Shown: piece by piece, positions 1 to 5,986 of the stretch
Position numbering within the stretch: position 1 is the first letter of the stretch
Layout of the letters: every line of letters starts with the position of its first letter
NCBI GenBank assembly: GCA_003524705.1
Contig: DQGV01000312.1
Span: 579-6,564 of the forward strand
Origin: Anaerolineae bacterium
Lineage (GTDB): Bacteria; Chloroflexota; Anaerolineae; Anaerolineales; Villigracilaceae
Reading direction: 5' to 3'
DNA length: 5,986 bases
Notes under the pieces: model-generated
Told to the model about the DNA's origin: nothing
Database searches by the model: none
Seen by the model: the letters and a program-made list of their open reading frames with translations, nothing else
Position numbers and translations under genes: made by a program

Positions 1-890
1 TTCCACTTAGAAAGAGGCGGGAAGAGTATCAAAGCAAAGAGGCTTCCGACAATTGGAATAAAATGATAACGAATACCTTGAAAAAAAGAATTCAGGCGAT
101 TCCAAACATCAATGTTGGGGTCCCATATCGGAACTGATTCACCGGGGATGCGAAATGTGTTTAGAAATGGGGTTAAAGATTCAGGAAGCCATGGAGTCCA
201 AATGACAAGAATACGGGGCCAGTAATATATGTGGACAATTAAAAAAACAAAGGAAGTAATGAGTAATGCCCATAAACCTTTTTGTTTACCATGTTGCCAG
301 AAAATATATAAAACAAATAGTGGCAAAATCAAAATCATATTCTGACGGGTTAACACTGCTAAAGCAGAAATAATGGAAGCCAGAATAATTTGCCATATAG
401 GTCGTTTCTCATCCAAAATGAAAACACAAATCCATGCAAGCATACAGGCGATGATAACTTCGCTCACTGCACGGGCATGCAGTTTGATAATCATGGGGCT
501 GAGTGTAAAAATCCAAACTGCACCTGTGGCAATCCAATTACCTGCCCAACGGCGTGAAGTTATCCAAACCCCAAGTACTGTAAGAAAACCAAGAAATATG
601 GAAAAATATCTTCCGGTGCGCAAGCCTGCTCCAAAAAGATATTCAGCAAACCCGGGGATTAAGAATGCAAATGGTGCTTTATTCGTTAGTGGACCATACG
701 GTTCAAACGGTTCATAGACTCCTCGAAGATAAAAAATTCCTTTGATTAGATATGAACCTTCATCTAAACTGCTAGGAGTAGTATGTGCATATATAAATGC
801 TTGTATTAAATATAGAATTGCCCCCAAACCCGCTAATACAAACGGCAACAATGAAGGCAATTTTATATTGTTTATGAATTTCAATTTCAT
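1..890 (-). CDS. GT39/PMT-type membrane glycosyltransferase, C-terminus cut by window edge
   Basis: The minus-strand frame opens at the ATG at 890-888 and stays open to base 1, giving 296 residues of an unfinished protein. Residues 12-35 form a first membrane helix, followed by an outer loop with the acidic motif SLDEGSYLIKG (42-51; D43, E44). In GT39/ArnT-type GT-C enzymes this loop carries the catalytic or metal-binding acid. Next comes GPLTNKAPF (66-74), which matches the family's K-x-P segment before helix 2, then a GLRTGRYFSIFLG stretch (89-101) like the usual aaRl-s-l-g pattern, and LTRQN (180-184) at a later helix end. At least six or seven hydrophobic helices are visible. Family members transfer sugars from a polyprenyl-phosphate donor outside the membrane; donor and acceptor here are unknown. 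The gene starts 17 bases after the dehydratase stop. No clear Shine-Dalgarno site precedes the ATG, and a TTG at 905-903 is an alternative start. GT39-like is fairly sure, the substrate is not. Confidence 0.85.
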   Translation of the reverse strand, partial: MKLKFINNIKLPSLLPFVLAGLGAILYLIQAFIYAHTTPSSLDEGSYLIKGIFYLRGVYEPFEPYGPLTNKAPFAFLIPGFAEYLFGAGLRTGRYFSIFLGFLTVLGVWITSRRWAGNWIATGAVWIFTLSPMIIKLHARAVSEVIIACMLAWICVFILDEKRPIWQIILASIISALAVLTRQNMILILPLFVLYIFWQHGKQKGLWALLITSFVFLIVHIYYWPRILVIWTPWLPESLTPFLNTFRIPGESVPIWDPNIDVWNRLNSFFQGIRYHFIPIVGSLFALILFPPLSKW

Positions 891-907
891 TTTTTGATGA
901 TGCAAAA

Positions 908-1885
<978 letters not shown>

Positions 1886-1889
1886 TCAA

Positions 1890-1906
1890 AATTCAGTCGC
1901 TGAATT
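1890..1906 (-). other. Small perfect hairpin between the 523-residue gene and gmd
   Basis: AATTCAG (1890-1896) and CTGAATT (1900-1906) are perfect inverted 7-base arms around a 3-base loop. The stem includes two bases of the upstream gene's TAA stop codon (1907-1905) and ends seven bases before the gmd Shine-Dalgarno site. In the transcript it is followed by only a very short U run, so it is not a convincing terminator. It could be a processing or mRNA stability element, or chance in AT-rich DNA. Confidence 0.35.
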
Positions 1907-3476
1907 ATACACGAAATTTAGCACGTTCGTTGGCATCGCGCCAAATGCCCCACCCAACTATCAAACCCCATGCGCCGAGAATAATCGCAACCATTTGTTG
2001 AAATGGCAATTCAACTCCAATATACACATATCTTTCCAAATACCAGTTCCCGAATACTAACACTAACACCAACTCCATCAACACCACACGTGGCAACCAA
2101 GCATTTTTCGTTTCACGCCACCATACCCAAACATGCCCCGCCAAAATTGCCTGCCACAAAAACAAAATGGTACGATAACGCGGATTATCCCATTGGTCGC
2201 CACCACCGCGTAAGGCTGTGAAAAGAATCCAAGCCATGATGATAAAACTCAACCACAAGATAATTTTGCGCCTCTTAACATCGGGGAAAGTTGCTCCCAC
2301 CAGCGGAGACAGAATCATTAAGGGAATCATTGCATACCAACCGACTGCTCGTAAAATTCCAATCACCTTCCATACAATCGTTGTTGGGTAAATTAAAATA
2401 GCAGGTAAAACAGGTTGAAGAAAACCATAAATCATCACAAATGGCATTTGCATCCACGAGGGCATTTCATCAAATAATTTTTGTACCCAACCTGAACCTT
2501 CTTCTATTTTAAAGACATTCCATTTCAATGATTCGCGCACGAAATTATTAATCACATCCAACGGCGAGTTGCCCGTTAAACTGCCACGCTGTAAAGCAGA
2601 CGATAAAATAATTAATCCAAATATAAAAATAATAATAGCACTTGCAATCATCCACCATGAAACTTGACCACGTCCACTATCGAAGTAATACCAGCCTGCT
2701 AAGATGATTAAAGTTATTAAAGCAATGGAAGGCGAAACCAATAACATGCCTACAATGCCAAGAGCTAACCATAATAAAGATTTTTTATCTTTATTATTTT
2801 GCCAATCTATAAATCCCCACAATACAAACGCGCTAAACGCCAGCAGATACGGCTCACGCATGGCGCTTCCCCCTAGTAAGATGCTTTCGGGATACAGAGC
2901 AAATATCCACGTAGAGGCAGAAGCGATTTTTTCATCCCATTGTAAAGACATGGATTTCCATAAAAATGGAACACCAAGTGCGCCCATCAAAGCAGAAATT
3001 ACAACCAAAAGCAAAATGCGATGTGCATCCGGTGAAAGATAGCGATAAATAAATGCACTGAATGCAAGCAAGCCGCCATATTGGTCGTAAGCATATTTTT
3101 GTTGAAAGGCATTAAGAATGGGGCGGTCTGATGTTGCTAACTCCCAAGCCTGAGTATCGCGCCGACGTGCATCGGTGTAGACAAAACCAGATTGGTCATC
3201 AACATCGTCATAGCCATTGATAGGAAGGATTAAAAAGGTTGCTACTCCACCTATAAATCTCAATAGGAATGCGAGAGTAACTATCCACGTCAATTGTTTA
3301 CCGCCATTTGCCCAGACAGTTGATGCCGTAAGAATTAAAAATGAAAGAAGAAAAAGGAAAGAAAAAGAAAGCCAGCTGATGAACCAATGACCACCTTGAA
3401 CAGCCGATAAAATTGCGCCTAAAATAAGTGCAGATGGAATCATCCAGTAAAAATCTTTACGAGTGACAGTTTGCAT
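1905..3476 (-). CDS. Multi-spanning membrane protein, probable GT-C-like glycosyltransferase
   Basis: This 523-residue protein has about 13 to 15 hydrophobic segments, beginning near residues 11-27, 31-51 and 62-84. A polar outer loop (about 86-130) follows the third segment and contains DDVDD (90-94), TDARRRD (101-107) and a YDQYGG stretch (130-135). An acidic loop early in the protein is typical of GT-C enzymes. Later marks are ALYPESILLGGSAMREPYL (193-211), resembling the YPe-x-x-REP segment seen in polysaccharide-related membrane proteins, a second polar loop at about 295-345, and GGGDQWDNPRYRTILF (424-439) before the last helices. The C-terminus is short and basic. I cannot assign it to a named family; a polymerase- or ligase-like role in surface glycan synthesis is the main alternative. 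It starts 28 bases after its upstream neighbour, with no clear Shine-Dalgarno site, and precedes gmd by 34 bases. Membrane location is sure; the enzymatic role is inferred from context and topology. Confidence 0.75.
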   Translation of the reverse strand: MQTVTRKDFYWMIPSALILGAILSAVQGGHWFISWLSFSFLFLLSFLILTASTVWANGGKQLTWIVTLAFLLRFIGGVATFLILPINGYDDVDDQSGFVYTDARRRDTQAWELATSDRPILNAFQQKYAYDQYGGLLAFSAFIYRYLSPDAHRILLLVVISALMGALGVPFLWKSMSLQWDEKIASASTWIFALYPESILLGGSAMREPYLLAFSAFVLWGFIDWQNNKDKKSLLWLALGIVGMLLVSPSIALITLIILAGWYYFDSGRGQVSWWMIASAIIIFIFGLIILSSALQRGSLTGNSPLDVINNFVRESLKWNVFKIEEGSGWVQKLFDEMPSWMQMPFVMIYGFLQPVLPAILIYPTTIVWKVIGILRAVGWYAMIPLMILSPLVGATFPDVKRRKIILWLSFIIMAWILFTALRGGGDQWDNPRYRTILFLWQAILAGHVWVWWRETKNAWLPRVVLMELVLVLVFGNWYLERYVYIGVELPFQQMVAIILGAWGLIVGWGIWRDANERAKFRV

Positions 3477-3504
3477 ATTTATACTTTTACCATGAAATTG
3501 AAAA

Positions 3505-5247
3505 CTACTGACAGTTTATTTGATAGATTTGTGCATTTGGAAGGTTAAAGATTAAATGATACCAATTTGATTGACTTTGCAATTGAGCATTATTAAAACT
3601 TTGCGGCATACTGCCGACATAAATATAACTAATCTGTTGCGCACAAAGCTCAGAATGTGTCTGTGATGTTTCAAATGTCAGATCTGCTGAAGCCAGCAAG
3701 GTAAATCTTGAAGTGAATGGGGTAATCCAAATGCCTGCATCTGCACCTGTAAGAGATTGAGTAGATTCAAACGATGTGACGTATAAACGACTAGAGGCAA
3801 TTAATATTTTGGAATCCATTGGGAGATTATGTTCTATCCATGTAATAGCGAACAAATCATCTTGGTTGACAAGATTACAACAATCGGATGGATAGAAAGA
3901 ATAATTGTATTTGGCATTAACTAGTAAGAGGCTGATCAGTGCAAAAGAAATAAACAATTTTGTTTTGGGAAATTCTTGTAGAAATCTAGTTATGCTTGAA
4001 AACCCTAGACCCGCAATGATAGAAAGTGGAAAGTAGATAAGCATTTGTACGAAGGGTCTGTCGAGCAAAGTTTGTGTTCCGTACTGAAAAAAAGAAACAG
4101 GAAAGAATAGTAGAAAAGCAAAAAGACAAATTGAGGTAAGTAGGAAAAAAACTAAGTTTGGAAAAGATTTGATAGAGAAGGGGATGAAAAATAAAACTAG
4201 AATCAAAGCCCATAAATCGCGTTGGGTGTAACCAGTTATAAGAGGAAATAAAACGGGGTTTTGAACAATACAATAAATTTCAATTCCCAAAATGATAAAA
4301 AGAAATATGAAAGAAAAATATTGGGAACGAATTGATAATTTGTGTATATAACAAGAAATGAAAAAAGCAGTGATGAATAAGGCAAACACAATCAGAGTAC
4401 GTGTATGAATTGAAGCAGTGATTAATAAAGATAAAACAAAGAGCCAATAAAGTTTTTGTTTGGGTATAGAGGGATGTTTAATGAAAATATAACCCAAGCA
4501 AAAAACAAATTGAAAACCAACCAAACTTAAAAGAGCGGGGTATTTTCCCCAGTTGATTAAATGGGCGGGCATGTGAAATCCAAAGGCAGCGATGAGGCAG
4601 GTAAAAAATGCAACTGTATTTGATTGTGTGATTTGTTTGAGCAGGAAGAAGAAAGAAATTGGCAAAATGGTTAATATCATTTGCCCAAAAACAAGCATAA
4701 AGCTTATTTCGTTGAATTGAAAAAGATGAATTAAAGAGGCGCTTAAGAAATGGTAGCCGAGATGGTAATAATTGTATTGAAACAATGAAGATGATTTGTT
4801 TTCATAAATATTTATGATGTTTTGAATATTTCGGTAATGTTCAGCAGAGTCAAAATACGAGGGGAAAATAACTTGTTCTAAAAATGCGAGGCGTAAGAAA
4901 AGAGAAATTAATAGAAATAAAAGTAAACACAAAACAACTAAAGATATTCTCTTAATTTTAATAAAGAAAAATGGAATGACAAAAATAAGGATTGAAATAA
5001 TACTTGCAATTATTTCCCCAAGCAAAATATTGATTAAGAAATATATCCCTGCCCAAGCAAAAACTGGAAATACCCAACCTGATAAAGATAGTGCAAAGTT
5101 TTCATCATCGCTAAAATTATTAACAAAAACATTAGAGAATATTTTTTGCATCACGATTTGTCCCCAAATGATGGCAAGCAAAATAAAAAGTATTATCCAG
5201 AAATGATTCTGAAAATTTGAGAAACCGTCTGACAAAATGTTAATCAT
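3505..5247 (-). CDS. Multi-spanning membrane protein with C-terminal extramembrane domain, GT-C-like
   Basis: The 580 residues divide into a membrane part (about 15-445, some 13 or 14 helices rich in Phe, Ile and Leu) and a polar C-terminal domain (about 446-580). The first large loop carries FPSYFDSAEHY (128-138; D133, H137), then YYHLGYHF (160-167). Further polar marks are INWGKYPALL (231-240), HTRT (281-284) and LLDRPFVQM (394-402). The C-terminal domain has DDLFAITWIEHNLPMDSKIL (463-482) and GADAGIWITPFTSR (501-514), with cysteines C456, C457, C535 and C579. An acidic-histidine early loop plus a soluble C-terminal domain starting with an 'a-x-W-i-x-x-n-x-P' helix recalls Stt3/AglB-like and other GT-C proteins. 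This is resemblance, not a family assignment. The ATG follows the preceding gene's TAA directly, suggesting translational coupling. The gene is visibly richer in A and T than gmd. It may transfer or flip glycans; function unknown. Confidence 0.75.
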   Translation of the reverse strand: MINILSDGFSNFQNHFWIILFILLAIIWGQIVMQKIFSNVFVNNFSDDENFALSLSGWVFPVFAWAGIYFLINILLGEIIASIISILIFVIPFFFIKIKRISLVVLCLLLFLLISLFLRLAFLEQVIFPSYFDSAEHYRNIQNIINIYENKSSSLFQYNYYHLGYHFLSASLIHLFQFNEISFMLVFGQMILTILPISFFFLLKQITQSNTVAFFTCLIAAFGFHMPAHLINWGKYPALLSLVGFQFVFCLGYIFIKHPSIPKQKLYWLFVLSLLITASIHTRTLIVFALFITAFFISCYIHKLSIRSQYFSFIFLFIILGIEIYCIVQNPVLFPLITGYTQRDLWALILVLFFIPFSIKSFPNLVFFLLTSICLFAFLLFFPVSFFQYGTQTLLDRPFVQMLIYFPLSIIAGLGFSSITRFLQEFPKTKLFISFALISLLLVNAKYNYSFYPSDCCNLVNQDDLFAITWIEHNLPMDSKILIASSRLYVTSFESTQSLTGADAGIWITPFTSRFTLLASADLTFETSQTHSELCAQQISYIYVGSMPQSFNNAQLQSQSNWYHLIFNLPNAQIYQINCQ

Positions 5248-5835
5248 TTATGGGTAGCTGGGATATGAAACTTCAGGTGTTGGCGTGCGGTTTAACGGTG
5301 TTTGGGTTGTGACAGATGTTGAGGTTGGAGAAGCAGTTGGCATTTTGGTTTGAGGCGATTTGTTATCATCATCTTCTTGAGGCGAGATATAAATCGCTTT
5401 TATGAGGAATATTCCTTGCGCAATGACTTGATAACTTTCGGTGGAGGTGATGTGAATTTCGACACGTTCTCCTAATAGAAGCGCATCGCCTTGGCAGACA
5501 ACTGTTGACGAGCCTTCGTTTTTGTTACACACGTAAATCATTTCGTCTGTGGCGCGGATGATTCTTAAATAAAATTCTGGAAATTCATCATCTGGGATAA
5601 AAAGATTGATGATGGCATTTCCATAACTATCACGCCCAAAGTTTAAGAGACATAATTCTTTTGGGTTTGTTCCACAATACTGAACAGTGAGATATGACTC
5701 AGGTGTGGCTTCTTCGGTTGTTGATGAAGGCGCGAAGAATAAAACTGAGGCAATGCAAATTGATAATCCAACCAACAAAATAAGCACAACGAATATCAGT
5801 AGTATTTTTTGATTAGAAGTTAACTTTGAAAGCAT
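5248..5835 (-). CDS. Signal-anchored extracytoplasmic protein with Pro/Thr-rich tail, function unknown
   Basis: The 195-residue product starts with a short basic stretch (K4, K10), then one hydrophobic helix (about 11-35) ending at FFAPSS. There is no lipobox cysteine at the right place (C27 lies inside the helix), so an uncleaved membrane anchor or a signal peptide cleaved near residue 36 fits better than a lipoprotein. Residues 45-152 look like a small beta-rich domain with four cysteines, C54, C62, C103 and C114, enough for two disulfides outside the cell. An acidic EDDD (154-157) leads into a Pro/Ser/Thr-rich tail (about 160-195) with TASPTSTS and TPTPE, a typical disordered or glycosylated stalk. 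The start is bounded by an in-frame TAG four codons before the ATG. The stop abuts the next gene's ATG. I do not recognise a family. An accessory subunit or surface partner of the 580-residue protein is a reasonable guess from position only. Confidence 0.8.
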   Translation of the reverse strand: MLSKLTSNQKILLIFVVLILLVGLSICIASVLFFAPSSTTEEATPESYLTVQYCGTNPKELCLLNFGRDSYGNAIINLFIPDDEFPEFYLRIIRATDEMIYVCNKNEGSSTVVCQGDALLLGERVEIHITSTESYQVIAQGIFLIKAIYISPQEDDDNKSPQTKMPTASPTSTSVTTQTPLNRTPTPEVSYPSYP

Positions 5836-5867
5836 GTGAAAATTCTACCACCACAAGATTTTAGATT

Positions 5868-5880
5868 CTTATATAATAAA
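5868..5880 (-). promoter_or_regulatory. Possible -10 region for the operon
   Basis: Minus-strand reading gives TTTATTATATAAG, containing TATTAT (5878-5873) and TATAAG (5873-5868), both close to a sigma-70 -10 box. They lie about 32 bases or more before the ATG at 5835, a sensible leader length. No good -35 hexamer is seen at the expected distance, so the call is weak. Confidence 0.3.
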
Positions 5881-5901
5881 CTCCTTCCGACCGAAATCTT
5901 T

Positions 5902-5970
5902 GCCACAGAGTGCACAGAGGTCTTTGAGAAAAGATTTTTAAGACTCATTTTTCTCTGCGGTCTCTGTGGC
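5902..5970. repeat. Imperfect inverted repeat, CCACAGAG-type dispersed element
   Basis: The left arm 5902-5919 begins GCCACAGAG. The right arm 5953-5970, read in reverse complement, also begins GCCACAGAG and then continues with CAGAG. The 18-base arms match at 15 positions around a 33-base interior, which itself contains a short GTCTT/AAGAC inverted pair (5920-5924 and 5940-5944). Each arm is built from two CACAGAG-like units (CGCAGAG in the weakest). Such arms are known from general experience as a dispersed, probably REP- or MITE-like repeat in many environmental bacteria. Neither side has a T-rich tract that would make it a standard terminator. It sits just upstream of the operon's likely promoter. 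Confidence 0.7.
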
Positions 5971-5986
5971 TAATGAATTTACTTAT

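Noticed and set aside
373..717. Plus-strand open frame of 114 codons
   Set aside because: It lies antisense to the GT39-type gene, whose minus-strand translation carries family motifs; the plus-strand product has no recognisable features.
2003..2221. Plus-strand open frame of 72 codons
   Set aside because: Antisense to the 523-residue membrane protein, with a low-complexity Thr/Pro/His-rich product and no ribosome site seen.
2275..2457. Minus-strand open frame of 60 codons in another frame
   Set aside because: Overlaps the coding frame of the 523-residue protein; no independent support.
2704..3042. Plus-strand open frame of 112 codons
   Set aside because: Antisense to the 523-residue gene; composition looks like a reverse-strand shadow.
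3479..3493. Four-codon minus-strand mini frame ending two bases before the 523-residue gene
   Set aside because: Could be a coupling leader, but it is too short and lacks a ribosome site; most likely chance.
3986..4273. Minus-strand open frame of 95 codons in another frame
   Set aside because: Inside the 580-residue gene; hydrophobicity is explained by the overlapping membrane protein.
4976..5206. Plus-strand open frame of 76 codons
   Set aside because: Antisense to the start of the 580-residue gene in AT-rich DNA where long open frames arise by chance.
5248..5835. Lipoprotein call for the 195-residue protein
   Set aside because: The only early cysteine (C27) lies within the hydrophobic helix and is followed by more hydrophobic residues, unlike a lipobox.
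5902..5986. The inverted repeat as a rho-independent terminator
   Set aside because: The 33-base interior is long for a terminator loop and no T-rich run follows either arm in either direction.

Overview
The window holds five genes, all on the minus strand and read from right to left in one tight array, plus a short non-coding right end. The order of transcription is: a 195-residue anchored extracytoplasmic protein (5835-5248), a 580-residue multi-spanning membrane protein (5247-3505), a 523-residue multi-spanning membrane protein (3476-1905), a GDP-mannose 4,6-dehydratase (1870-908), and the first 296 residues of a GT39-type membrane glycosyltransferase cut by the left edge (890-1). Gaps between genes are 0, 28, 34 and 17 bases, with no convincing internal terminator, so a single operon is likely. 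No tRNA, rRNA, CRISPR array, transposase or origin is visible.

The theme is surface-glycan assembly. The dehydratase is the only gene whose function can be named with confidence. It would supply GDP-4-keto-6-deoxy-mannose, the branch point to GDP-rhamnose, GDP-fucose, GDP-perosamine and related sugars. The three large membrane proteins look like GT-C fold enzymes, which use lipid-linked sugars outside the membrane, but only the truncated one carries a readily recognised family pattern. The 195-residue protein is a signal-anchored domain with four cysteines and a Pro/Thr-rich tail. It directly abuts the 580-residue gene, in the same frame, separated by a single stop codon.

The right end (5836-5986) carries a possible -10 promoter element and an imperfect inverted repeat with GCCACAGAG-type arms, resembling a dispersed repeat common in environmental bacterial genomes.

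The organism is a bacterium of low to moderate GC. Clusters of divergent GT-C proteins, a TPTP/SPTSTS-type linker and the CCACAGAG repeat together suggest Chloroflexota (Anaerolineae-like). This is an inference from general pattern, not from a search. The most promising less-described element is the pair formed by the 195- and 580-residue proteins.
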